Assembly (NCBI GenBank): GCA_002315875.1
Contig: DCIL01000014.1
Location: 68,676 to 85,023 of the forward strand
Direction of reading: 5' to 3'
DNA length: 16,348 nucleotides
Source of the DNA: Verrucomicrobia bacterium UBA1727
GTDB lineage: Bacteria > Verrucomicrobiota > Kiritimatiellia > RFP12 > UBA1067
This document shows, piece after piece, positions 1 to 7,107 of the stretch (positions are counted from its first letter, which is position 1; each line of letters begins with the position of its first letter). Made by a program: the position numbers and the translations under genes. The notes below the pieces were generated by a model. It worked only from the letters and a program-made list of their open reading frames with translations. It had not been told where the DNA came from and did no database searches.

Positions 1-348
1 GTCTTCCTCGGCAAGATCAAGGAAGCGTATGACAAGAATCCGGCGCTTTCCAATCTCCTGCTCGATCCGTATTTCAAGGAAACGATCGAGAAGCTCGTTC
101 CGGCCTGGCGCAAGGTCGCCGCGGCCGCGTGCGAGTACGGAGTGCCGGCGCCGACGATGACGAGCGCGCTTTCCTACTTCGACGGCTACACGACCGAGCG
201 GCTGCCGGCGAACCTCCTGCAGGCGCAGCGCGACTATTTCGGCGCGCACACCTACGAGCGGCTCGACGCCGAGCGCGGCAAGTTCTTCCACACCAACTGG
301 ACCGGTCGCGGCGGCAATACCACCGCGCAGACCTACATCGCCGGTTAA
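1..348 (+). CDS. gnd: 6-phosphogluconate dehydrogenase, decarboxylating (3' part)
   Basis: The 5' end lies outside the window; the last 115 codons are present and end at TAA 346-348. The enzyme oxidatively decarboxylates 6-phosphogluconate to ribulose 5-phosphate with reduction of NADP+ (or NAD+) in the cytosolic pentose phosphate pathway. The visible part is the all-helical C-terminal domain and tail: LLLDPYFKE, then SALSYFDGY, ERLPANLLQAQRDYFGAHTYER and FFHTNWTG. These are the signature blocks of the long, homodimeric Gnd type, in which the C-terminal tail threads into the partner subunit. An in-frame ATG at 142 is internal to this domain and is not a real start. The gene is followed after 18 bases by the next gene in the same direction. 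Identification is firm; cofactor preference cannot be read because the Rossmann domain is missing. Confidence 0.95.
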   Translation, partial: VFLGKIKEAYDKNPALSNLLLDPYFKETIEKLVPAWRKVAAAACEYGVPAPTMTSALSYFDGYTTERLPANLLQAQRDYFGAHTYERLDAERGKFFHTNWTGRGGNTTAQTYIAG

Positions 349-366
349 GGATCAAGAGACGATAAG

Positions 367-1176
367 ATGCTTACGATAATCATTGCGGTGTTGTTCTCTG
401 GCGGCATTTTCGCCGCGGCGTATTTCCCCGGCGACTTCGGCATGGGCTGGAGCATCGCCACGGCGGTCGGCGGCTTCGCCGTCTTCCAGGCCGTGGTCGG
501 GCTCTCCCTCCAGAAACGCGTCAAGGCCGATATGGAGAAGGTGCAGGGCATCCTGATGGCCGGACAGAAGCGCCTCCAGCAGAAGATGCAGCGTTGGCAG
601 ATGCGTCCGCCGGGTTCGATCCAGGCGGCGCAGAAGGAGGTCTTCGAGGATACCAAGGTCTTCGTGAAGGAAGCGATCGCCCAGACCTCGTGCCTCGAGA
701 AATACCGCCTCTGGGTGCCGATGATGGAGCGTCAGATCGCGACCGCGAGGTTGCAGCTTTCGTGGATGATCAAGGACTTCAAGACCGTCGACGCGCTCAT
801 GCCGAAGGCGATCTGCCTCGATCCGACGATGAGCGCGATCAAGATGGCGCGCTACTACATGCTCAACAAGCCGACGGACGAGATCCGCAAGGTCTACACC
901 AAGGCGGCGGGGCGCGTCAAGTACAACGGCAACGTGCTCGTCGCGGCGACCATGAGCTGGATCGAGGTCCAGCGCGGCGAAGTCGATGCGGCCTTCAAGA
1001 CGCTCACCGAGGCGCTCAAGAAGAGCGACAACGAGACCTTGAAGAAGAATCACGAGGCGCTCATGAACAACCGTGTCGCGCACTTCAACAACTCCCAGAT
1101 CGGCGACCAGTGGTACTCGCTGATGCTTGAGGAGCCGAAGGTGCACATGCAGCGGCAGCGGAGCGTCTACCGGTGA
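367..1176 (+). CDS. Two-helix membrane protein with helical, TPR-like cytoplasmic region (unknown function)
   Basis: I do not recognise a named family. The 269-residue protein starts with two hydrophobic segments (about residues 1-20 and 23-47) separated by a short turn, suggesting a membrane hairpin. A charged, probably coiled-coil stretch rich in K, Q, E and M follows (about 49-80). The rest (about 85-269) is helical and resembles degenerate tetratricopeptide repeats, for example around ATARLQLSWMIKDFKTVDALMPKAICLDP and the later EVDAAFKTLTEALKKSDN (both given for their A/L/Y spacing). No catalytic motif is visible. The ATG at 367 is the first start after gnd and precedes the hydrophobic N-terminus; the upstream purine stretch GAGACGATAAG is only a weak ribosome site. 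The stop TGA overlaps the GTG of the next gene by four bases, so coupled expression with murU-amgK is likely. It may be an inner-membrane scaffold, but that is a guess. Confidence 0.8.
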   Translation: MLTIIIAVLFSGGIFAAAYFPGDFGMGWSIATAVGGFAVFQAVVGLSLQKRVKADMEKVQGILMAGQKRLQQKMQRWQMRPPGSIQAAQKEVFEDTKVFVKEAIAQTSCLEKYRLWVPMMERQIATARLQLSWMIKDFKTVDALMPKAICLDPTMSAIKMARYYMLNKPTDEIRKVYTKAAGRVKYNGNVLVAATMSWIEVQRGEVDAAFKTLTEALKKSDNETLKKNHEALMNNRVAHFNNSQIGDQWYSLMLEEPKVHMQRQRSVYR

Positions 1177-2891
1177 AGGCCGTCGTCTTAGCGGCGGGGC
1201 TGGGAACGCGCTTGAGGCCGTTTACCTGTGCGACCCCGAAACCCCTGATGCCCGTGTGGGGCGTGACGATGCTTGAACGCATCGTCTCGTTGCTTAGAGA
1301 GCACGGGGTAGACGATATCGCCGTCAACTGCCATTATCTCCATGAGCAGGTGGAGGAATGGTGCGCGGCGAATGGATGCAAGGCAGTTTACGAACCCGAG
1401 ATTCTCGGTACCGGCGGCGTCTTGAATCCGCTTCGCGACTGGCTCGGCAAGGATCCGTTCTTCCTCGTTAACGGCGACATCATCGTCGAGGACGTGCCGG
1501 CGGAACTTTTCGTCGAGAAGGCGCTCGAGGGCAAGGACGTAATCGCCCGTGCGCTCGTCACCGAAGCAGGTCCGCGTACGATCGAGGTCGAGCCGGAATT
1601 CGGTTATGTCACCAACTGGAAGAGTGATGATCCGGGATGGGACGGAACGTATACCTACGCCGGTTTCGCGCTTTTGAAACCGTCCATTCTCGATTATGTC
1701 GAGCCGACTGGCTTCTCTTCGATCGTCGCCGCCTACGAGAAGGCGATGATGGATGGAAGGTTCGTCAAGATCGTCCGCTCCGATGACTTACTGTGGACGG
1801 ATGCCGGCACGGTTGATTCCTATATCGAGCTCAATCGCACCTTCGATGAGAAGGGTAATGAGACGGACAACGCGTTTGCGGACTTCCCGCAGGTGAAGGC
1901 GGCGCTCGCCGCGGCGAAAATCGGCGTTGAGAAAGTCGATTTCCTCGGAGCACGCGGCTCGGAGCGCGTTTTCTTCAAGGCGAAGGACGCGATCGTCATC
2001 GCCTATAACGATGAAGTGCGCAAGGAAAACGCGCGCTATGCCGGTCACGCCCGCTATCTTAAGTCGAAGGGAGTGTCCGTTCCTGAGATCCTTGCCGATC
2101 TTAAGGACCAGAAGGTGCTGGCCATGGCCGATGCCGGACGCGAAAAACGGATGACGCTCGAGGACTACGTGAAGGTCGTCGAAGAGCTTGTGAAGTTTTC
2201 CGCGCTTGCTTCCGCAGCAGATCTTCCGGACCTTGAACCTGCCTTCGATGCCTCGCTCTACAAGTGGGAACGCGAACTCTTTGCTGAGCACTGTCTCGGT
2301 ACGCGTTTCCATCGTGAGATGTCCGAAGCCGTTGAGAAGGAACTCGTCAAGGTGGCGGAGAAGCTCGAGAAGGAGCCGCCCGCCCTCGTCCATCGTGATT
2401 TCCAGTCCACGAACGTGTTGTGGAAGGACGGCAAGCTCTCGTTCATCGATTTCCAGGGAATGCGGCTCGGTCCGGCGGCGTACGATCTCGCCTCGCTCGT
2501 CTATGATCCGTACATCGCTCACGATCTCAACACGCTCCGCGCCGGCACGATCAAGGAAGGCGAGCGCCGCGCGCTCATCGCGCTTTATGCGAAGAAGGCG
2601 GGACGTCCCGAAATCGTCGAGGTCCTTCCTTTTGCCGCGGTGCAGCGACTCGTCCAATGCCTCGGCGCGTTCGGACGGTTGGCGAGCGTCGGACAGCCCC
2701 AGTTCGGTAAGTTCGTGATGCCGGCTCTCGTCAATCTCCTCGATGCCGCGGACCGGGCGGGACTCGAGGCGCTCGGTTCGCTTGCTGAGGAATTGATTGC
2801 CGCGGAAACGAAGGCGCACGAGCATCATCACGAGTGCCATTGCGGCCACCATCACGATCACGAGTGTCATTGCGGCCACCATCACGAATGA
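1173..2891 (+). CDS. murU-amgK: Fused MurNAc-1-P uridylyltransferase / MurNAc anomeric kinase (MurU-AmgK) with His/Cys-rich tail
   Basis: Residues 1-225 are a sugar-phosphate nucleotidyltransferase: the signature is AAGLGTRLRPFT at 7-18 with TPKPLMPV at 21-28, NGD at 100-102 and WTDAG at 208-212. Residues 250-540 are an aminoglycoside-phosphotransferase-fold kinase: Gly-rich loop GARGSERVFF (259-268), catalytic loop HRDFQSTN (407-414, D409 as base), metal-binding DFQ (D426), and the late block QRLVQCLGAFGRL (491-503), all typical of AmgK. Together they would turn MurNAc plus ATP into MurNAc-1-phosphate, and with UTP into UDP-MurNAc. This is the cytosolic salvage route that bypasses MurA/MurB; it is known in Pseudomonas as two separate proteins. 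Residues 549-572 hold 13 His and 4 Cys. The GTG start at 1173 overlaps the upstream stop by four bases and directly precedes the nucleotidyltransferase signature. Another sugar or a choline substrate is possible but less likely. Confidence 0.88.
   Translation: MKAVVLAAGLGTRLRPFTCATPKPLMPVWGVTMLERIVSLLREHGVDDIAVNCHYLHEQVEEWCAANGCKAVYEPEILGTGGVLNPLRDWLGKDPFFLVNGDIIVEDVPAELFVEKALEGKDVIARALVTEAGPRTIEVEPEFGYVTNWKSDDPGWDGTYTYAGFALLKPSILDYVEPTGFSSIVAAYEKAMMDGRFVKIVRSDDLLWTDAGTVDSYIELNRTFDEKGNETDNAFADFPQVKAALAAAKIGVEKVDFLGARGSERVFFKAKDAIVIAYNDEVRKENARYAGHARYLKSKGVSVPEILADLKDQKVLAMADAGREKRMTLEDYVKVVEELVKFSALASAADLPDLEPAFDASLYKWERELFAEHCLGTRFHREMSEAVEKELVKVAEKLEKEPPALVHRDFQSTNVLWKDGKLSFIDFQGMRLGPAAYDLASLVYDPYIAHDLNTLRAGTIKEGERRALIALYAKKAGRPEIVEVLPFAAVQRLVQCLGAFGRLASVGQPQFGKFVMPALVNLLDAADRAGLEALGSLAEELIAAETKAHEHHHECHCGHHHDHECHCGHHHE
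2829..2888 (+). repeat. Tandem 30-bp duplication encoding the His/Cys tail
   Basis: Two adjacent 30-base copies (2829-2858 and 2859-2888) differ at only two positions (c/t at unit position 9 and t/a at position 30). They encode HECHCGHHHD and then HECHCGHHHE, preceded by another short HEHHH-type run at 2817-2828. The unit is a multiple of three, so duplication preserved the frame. The tail ends the MurU-AmgK protein and its last codon overlaps the start of the next gene. Confidence 0.9.
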
Positions 2892-4969
2892 AGTCCTTTC
2901 GCCAGTTCTTCGCGCGAGTCCGTAACGCCGGTGTCCGGCGCAGTGCGGCAGTGAAGACGGTGGCGATGGGACGCGAGCGCGTCTTCGATGCGTTTGATGT
3001 CGGACAGGATACCTTCATCTTCGAGCGCGGCATCGCGCGTAATCTCGACGGACGTCCGAGCGTGCTGATCGTTCGCAAGGGCGATCTCAGGCGCGGTGCG
3101 AAGGGACGGGTGATGACGGTTACGACCGGCAATCATGCGGTCGCGGCGATTCCGCTTCTTGACGGACGCTTCTGGAAGCTTTCTTCGCTTCCGCCCGAAA
3201 GGCGCAGCGAGACGCTGATGCTCAGAATCCTCTGCGCCAACATCGTCAATGACGTCCTTGAGGTTTCCCAGCGAGAAATCGGCACGGCCGATGTCGTCGC
3301 GGCGGATCAGTGGCTGCTGGACGAGGTCGGCTTCGGCATGCGCGACGTGGTGATGCTCGAACGCAATGACCTGACGCTCGACTACTATCGGCGGCGGGGA
3401 CAGGAATGGCGCGTGAAACCGCTCGTGTGGACGGAAAGCGAGATGCGCACCGCGCTCGCGGCGTCCCGCAAGCGCATCTTCTCCAAACTCAGTTACTACC
3501 ATTCCTCGCGCGGCGTCCATTTGCTTTCCTATGCCGAATTCAGTCGATTCGCCGCGCTTGCTTCCGAGAACTTCGAGGAGTTCGTGCGCGGACTCAAGGA
3601 GATCGCCGGCGTCTTCGAGGGCAACACCGTTTCCTTCGCGCGCATGCTCAAGCACCGCGGACATCACGAGATCGAGTTCTTCGGCGTGAAGCGCGGCATG
3701 GCGCTCGAGCGGCTCGTGCCGGAGATCGAGAAGCTCTTGGAGGCGATCGAGCTCGGACGCGTGGGACAGCTCGGCGTGGTGCAGCGCATCAACGAGATCG
3801 TGCGCCTTTATGCATCGCTCCTTTCCGATCCCGAACTGGCCGATGACGGCACGAAACGCTTTACTGAGACGCTCTACATGTACGTCACCGGCGAGATCTA
3901 CGCCGTGCAGGGCGAGGGCTCGACGGTTGCCTTCGATGACCGGCGCACGGCCTTGCCGGGCGCGACGTTTGTGGACGGCCGGCCGGAGATGCACGCGGGT
4001 GCCGACGAACGCACCGAGGTGCTGATGTCGAACATCCGCGGCATGATGTCCAAAGACGAACTCATCGAATACGCCAATGTCTACGAGCTTCGCGGACAGG
4101 AGGATCGCGATTGTCCGCTCGGCCGCGGCGCTACTCGCGAGATCGTCTATAAGACCTCGCGTCGTCCCCTCGAGTCCTCGCTCGTCGAAAAGACGCTTTC
4201 GAGATCCCGGAAGGGCTATTCCTCCTACATGCTCGCGCGTGTGGGTGCGATGCGTGCGCTCGGCATCGTCCTGAGCGACTATTATCGCCTTCTCAAACGC
4301 CGCGCCGGCACGGGCAAGGGTAAGACGCTCGACTATTATATCCGCCGCCGCTGCGAAGGGGAGCCGATGGAGGCGATTCCCGCGAACTATTTCCGCGGCG
4401 AGGACGGAACTTCCGAGTCGAAGAAGTTCGTGCTGGCGCTCTCGATGCTGATGGGAGACGCGGCCGCGCAGAACATGGCGATGAAGAAGTTCGATCCCGT
4501 GACCTCTTCGCCGCTTTTCGGCGTGGGCAAGGAGATCTATAATTTCGAGTATGACCTCATCCATGAGTGCGTGGTGCCGAAAGCGGTGGCGACGTGTTCC
4601 ATCCGCGGCAGTTTCGGCTGGCCCGATCTCTCGTTCACCGAAGAGAATCTCGAGAAGATGGCGCATTTCTATCTGGCGCATTTCGTTGAAGCCGTCCGCA
4701 AATATTCCGCCGCGCATAAATCCGCCACGCTGCAGGAGATCGCCGAGAAGTTCATGGACGGTTTCGAGTTCCGCACGCGGACGATGTGCTGGCAGCTTTC
4801 GGTGATGCGCGATGACTTCGAGGCGTTCAATCCCGACATTCCCAAGTGCTTCGACTTCGCCGGGAAGTGGCGGTTCGTTCTCTGGTCGCTCGAACGTCAG
4901 GAGCGCCGTCTGCCGCTTATCCGCAAAACCTTTCTGGAAAAAACAATTCAACAATCCGAACAATCATGA
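2888..4969 (+). CDS. Conserved-looking protein of unknown function, possible atypical kinase fold
   Basis: I cannot assign this 693-residue protein to a family. The ATG at 2888 is chosen because it forms an ATGA overlap with the upstream stop; the reading frame stays open further upstream, but that extension would run through the His/Cys-tail codons of the previous gene. No signal peptide or membrane helix is visible, so it is probably cytosolic. The N-terminal 170 residues look mixed alpha/beta; the middle is helical. Near 523 there is GDAAAQN (G523-D524 to N529). The five-residue D-to-N spacing matches the catalytic loop of kinase-like folds (protein kinase, APH, HipA, PI3/4-kinase), and 23 residues later comes IYNFEYD (N552-F553-E554), where such folds carry DF(G/E). 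The usual metal-binding Asp would then be Asn. This is only a motif-level resemblance. It lies between MurNAc salvage and kdsB, with four-base overlaps on both sides, so a role in envelope sugar metabolism is plausible. Confidence 0.85.
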   Translation: MKSFRQFFARVRNAGVRRSAAVKTVAMGRERVFDAFDVGQDTFIFERGIARNLDGRPSVLIVRKGDLRRGAKGRVMTVTTGNHAVAAIPLLDGRFWKLSSLPPERRSETLMLRILCANIVNDVLEVSQREIGTADVVAADQWLLDEVGFGMRDVVMLERNDLTLDYYRRRGQEWRVKPLVWTESEMRTALAASRKRIFSKLSYYHSSRGVHLLSYAEFSRFAALASENFEEFVRGLKEIAGVFEGNTVSFARMLKHRGHHEIEFFGVKRGMALERLVPEIEKLLEAIELGRVGQLGVVQRINEIVRLYASLLSDPELADDGTKRFTETLYMYVTGEIYAVQGEGSTVAFDDRRTALPGATFVDGRPEMHAGADERTEVLMSNIRGMMSKDELIEYANVYELRGQEDRDCPLGRGATREIVYKTSRRPLESSLVEKTLSRSRKGYSSYMLARVGAMRALGIVLSDYYRLLKRRAGTGKGKTLDYYIRRRCEGEPMEAIPANYFRGEDGTSESKKFVLALSMLMGDAAAQNMAMKKFDPVTSSPLFGVGKEIYNFEYDLIHECVVPKAVATCSIRGSFGWPDLSFTEENLEKMAHFYLAHFVEAVRKYSAAHKSATLQEIAEKFMDGFEFRTRTMCWQLSVMRDDFEAFNPDIPKCFDFAGKWRFVLWSLERQERRLPLIRKTFLEKTIQQSEQS

Positions 4970-5739
4970 AAACCTATGGTATCATCCCGAGCCGGTTCGG
5001 CTCCTCTCGTTTTCCCGGCAAGCCGCTGGCGATTCTCGCGGGCAAGCCGCTCGTCGCCTGGGTCGTGGAGGCGGTGAAGAAGGCCAAGTCTCTCGATGAG
5101 GTCTTCGTCGCGACCGATGACGAGCGCATCGTCAAGGCCGTCGAGGACTGCGGAGGCGTCGCGGTGATGACGCCGTCCGACCTTCCGTCCGGCACCGACC
5201 GCATCGCCTGCGCGGCGAAGAACTTTCTCGGCACTGACTTTGCCGATGACGATATTCTCGTCAATATCCAGGGCGACGAGCCGCTTATCGATCCCGCACT
5301 CATCGATTCGCTGGTGGCCAAGCTCAAGAGCGGAAGCTACGAGATGGCGACTGCCGTCACTCCGATTAAGTCGATTGAGGACTTCAATGCGAAGAGCGTG
5401 GTGAAGGTCGTCCTTGCAGCCGATGATTCTGCGCTCTATTTCTCGCGTGCCCCGATTCCCTGCAACCGCGACGCCGACCCCACGTTCCAAGTTTCTGCGG
5501 GGCGCTCGGGAATCGTCCCCTACCGCCACCTCGGCATCTACGCCTATCGCGGCGGATTTCTCAAGCGCTACATCGTTGAGCCGCAATGCGACCTGGAGAA
5601 GACCGAGAAGCTCGAACAGCTCCGGGCGCTTTATATGGGCGCGAAGATCGCAGTGGTGCGGACGAATGACGAAGGTGTCGGAGTGGATACTCCGGAAGAC
5701 GCCGAGCGCGTGGGGAAGATCTTGGAGAGTAGAGGGTAG
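4966..5739 (+). CDS. kdsB: 3-deoxy-manno-octulosonate cytidylyltransferase (CMP-Kdo synthetase)
   Basis: Cytosolic enzyme that joins Kdo to CMP from CTP, the activating step before Kdo is attached to lipid A. The 257-residue length fits the family (about 250). Motifs in order: IIPSRFGSSRFPGKPL (6-21, nucleotide-binding loop), VFVATDDERI (46-55), SGTDRIA (75-81), VNIQGDEPLID (99-109, D104 as metal ligand), YFSRAPIP, and VGVDTPEDAERV near the end. The ATG at 4966 gives an ATGA overlap with the preceding stop and starts exactly at the conserved N-terminus; the frame is open back to 4846 but that extension carries no family sequence. The stop TAG 5737-5739 falls across the first two units of a heptamer repeat, so the last residues (ESRG) are partly repeat-encoded. 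The gene shows that the organism makes a Kdo-containing outer membrane glycolipid. Confidence 0.96.
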   Translation: MKTYGIIPSRFGSSRFPGKPLAILAGKPLVAWVVEAVKKAKSLDEVFVATDDERIVKAVEDCGGVAVMTPSDLPSGTDRIACAAKNFLGTDFADDDILVNIQGDEPLIDPALIDSLVAKLKSGSYEMATAVTPIKSIEDFNAKSVVKVVLAADDSALYFSRAPIPCNRDADPTFQVSAGRSGIVPYRHLGIYAYRGGFLKRYIVEPQCDLEKTEKLEQLRALYMGAKIAVVRTNDEGVGVDTPEDAERVGKILESRG

Positions 5740-5793
5740 AGGATAGAGGATAGAGGGTAGAGGATAGAGGATAGAGGATAGAGGATAGAGGGT
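5731..5793. repeat. Nine tandem 7-bp repeats (AGAGGAT/AGAGGGT) between kdsB and azlC
   Basis: Nine contiguous heptamers: units 1, 4 and 9 are AGAGGGT and the other six are AGAGGAT. A degenerate partial unit (GGAGAGT) precedes them at 5724-5730. The kdsB stop codon spans units 1 and 2, and the likely GTG start of azlC overlaps the end of unit 9, with GAGG Shine-Dalgarno-like cores inside the tract. Because seven is not a multiple of three and every unit junction contains TAG, the tract stops translation in all three forward frames. Confidence 0.95.
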
Positions 5794-6418
5794 GAAGAGG
5801 GATATTCAGATTCAGGCGTATGAGAAGCGCGCGATCGTAAAGCGCGCGTTCATCGATTCGATCCCCGTTTTGATGGGATATTCGACGATGGGATTCGTTG
5901 CCGGCGTTTTGTTGGCGGCGAAGGGTAATCTCATCCTCGCTCCGCTCTGGGCCTTTCTCACCTCCACGCTCTGGGTCACCGGTACGATGTCCATCGCGGG
6001 AGTACCCGAGATCGCGCGCCACGCCTCTTTCTGTGCGTTTGCGCTGATGACGCTGATGGTGAACTTCCGCTATGCGTTCTACGGCTTTTCGATGCTTTCG
6101 CGATGGAAGAAGGTGCCGCTCTTGAAGAAAGCGTATCTCGTGTTGATGCTGACGGACGAGAATTATGCGCTTGAGTATGCGTGCCGACTTCAGGATCCGC
6201 AGAAGAACCTTTATTATTGCACGGTCCTTTCAATGCTCAATCACTCCTACTGGATTGTCGGGCTCACGATTGGTGCGGTGGTGGTCGCGGTGCTCGGACA
6301 TGTGGTCGATCCGGACAGCATCCGCAAGTATACGAATGGAATGGAGTTCTCGATGGCGGCGCTCTTCATCGTCATCCTGACCGATCAGATTCGTCAGTTC
6401 CTCGAGAGGAGAAAATGA
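5792..6418 (+). CDS. azlC: AzlC-type branched-chain amino acid exporter, large subunit
   Basis: Integral inner-membrane protein of 208 residues, slightly short for the family (about 220-240). AzlC and the small AzlD protein form a two-component exporter of branched-chain amino acids and analogues (known from Bacillus azlCD and E. coli ygaZH). Family features: AFIDSIPVLMGYSTMGFVAG (first helix), WAFLTSTLWVTGTMSIAGV (second), then MTLMVNFRYAFYGFSML and the short soluble loop MLTDENYALEYA, which is a recognisable AzlC block, then two further helices. The GTG at 5792 is preferred because later ATG codons (from 5871) would cut off the first membrane segment; it sits in the last unit of the heptamer tract, 52 bases after the kdsB stop. 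The stop overlaps the start of azlD. Substrate specificity cannot be read from the sequence. Confidence 0.88.
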   Translation: MKRDIQIQAYEKRAIVKRAFIDSIPVLMGYSTMGFVAGVLLAAKGNLILAPLWAFLTSTLWVTGTMSIAGVPEIARHASFCAFALMTLMVNFRYAFYGFSMLSRWKKVPLLKKAYLVLMLTDENYALEYACRLQDPQKNLYYCTVLSMLNHSYWIVGLTIGAVVVAVLGHVVDPDSIRKYTNGMEFSMAALFIVILTDQIRQFLERRK

Positions 6419-7107
6419 TGGAACGTGAGATTCTTTACATGCTCGGCATCGTGTCCGTCGGTTTCGCGGTGAACTATTCGCTCAGGGCCTTGCCGTTCAT
6501 TCTCTTTTCCGGTAAGGACCGCGAGTTGCCGCCGTGGATCGAGCGCTTCGGCAAGATCGTCTCGCCCGTCATCATCGCCGCGCTCATCGTCTATTCGTAT
6601 TCGGGACTCGAATGGTATACTCTCTGGCCGTATCTTGCCGGAGTGCTGACGATCGGTCTTCAGGTGTGGAAGCGCAACGCGCTCGTATCGATCGTCGCCG
6701 GCACCGCGCTTTACATGTTGCTGCTCGCCAATTGCGGATGTGCCTCTACTCCGGACGGCTTGCAGTTCGATGCCCAGCATCCCGCCGTTTCGGTCTCGCA
6801 GTCGGGTGTGAGGTTCTGCGACCGCCCGGTGCGTCCCGAGGAGGTCCCGGACATTCTTGAGGACTATGACATCCCGAAGACGCGCACGATTCACATCGCG
6901 CTTGATCCCAATCTCAAGGACCTCACTCAGGCCCGCACGCTGATGGGATATCTCGGCCGCGCCGGCTATTCGCGTCCCGTCCTCGTCACCCAGCGCCATG
7001 GCGAGTCCTTTGCGACCGGCAAGAAGCCGCCGAAGGCGTCCGCGCCGAAAGCGAAGTCCACTCCGAAAAAGCAAGTCATCCGTTACAAAAAATCAAACGA
7101 ACAATGA
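6418..7107 (+). CDS. azlD: AzlD small exporter subunit fused to an ExbD-like C-terminal domain
   Basis: The first 105 residues are a complete AzlD: about four membrane segments, with FAVNYSLRALPFIL early, PPWIERFGKIVSPVIIAALIVY in the middle and WPYLAGVLTIGLQVWKRNALVSIVAG at the end. AzlD proteins normally stop here. This one continues for about 125 residues: a linker, then PEEVPDILEDYDIPK and TIHIALDPNLKDLTQARTLM, then YLGRAGYSRPVLVTQRHG, resembling the periplasmic domain of ExbD/TolR (strand, helix, 'AG...LVT' strand). It ends in a very basic tail (KKPPKASAPKAKSTPKK). Two starts are possible, ATG 6415 and ATG 6418; 6418 has better spacing (6 bases) from AGGAG at 6407-6411 and overlaps the azlC stop by one base. 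The stop overlaps the next gene's ATG. AzlD identity is firm; the ExbD-like reading is an inference from sequence pattern. Confidence 0.8.
   Translation: MEREILYMLGIVSVGFAVNYSLRALPFILFSGKDRELPPWIERFGKIVSPVIIAALIVYSYSGLEWYTLWPYLAGVLTIGLQVWKRNALVSIVAGTALYMLLLANCGCASTPDGLQFDAQHPAVSVSQSGVRFCDRPVRPEEVPDILEDYDIPKTRTIHIALDPNLKDLTQARTLMGYLGRAGYSRPVLVTQRHGESFATGKKPPKASAPKAKSTPKKQVIRYKKSNEQ

Noticed and set aside
2834..2887. Upstream extension of the unknown protein gene
   Set aside because: It would overlap the His/Cys-tail codons by over 50 bases; ATG 2888 fits the ATGA overlaps seen at other junctions.
2882..4963. 693-codon open frame on the minus strand, exactly opposite the unknown protein gene
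   Set aside because: The translation is rich in H, R, E and L with no family motif; it mirrors the sense frame and arises from GC-biased third positions. The sense frame has overlaps with neighbours on both sides.
4846..4965. Upstream extension of kdsB
   Set aside because: Conserved family sequence starts at ATG 4966, and the extension lies inside the preceding gene.
5731..5793. CRISPR array
   Set aside because: Units are 7 bases with no spacers.
5561..6022. Minus-strand frame containing repeated SSTLYPL-type peptides
   Set aside because: The repeats are merely the reverse reading of the AGAGGAT heptamers; both sides lie over kdsB and azlC.
6721..6747. Lipoprotein signal (LLANCGC) in the AzlD fusion
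   Set aside because: It follows four membrane segments rather than an N-terminal signal, and Asn before Cys does not fit a lipobox.
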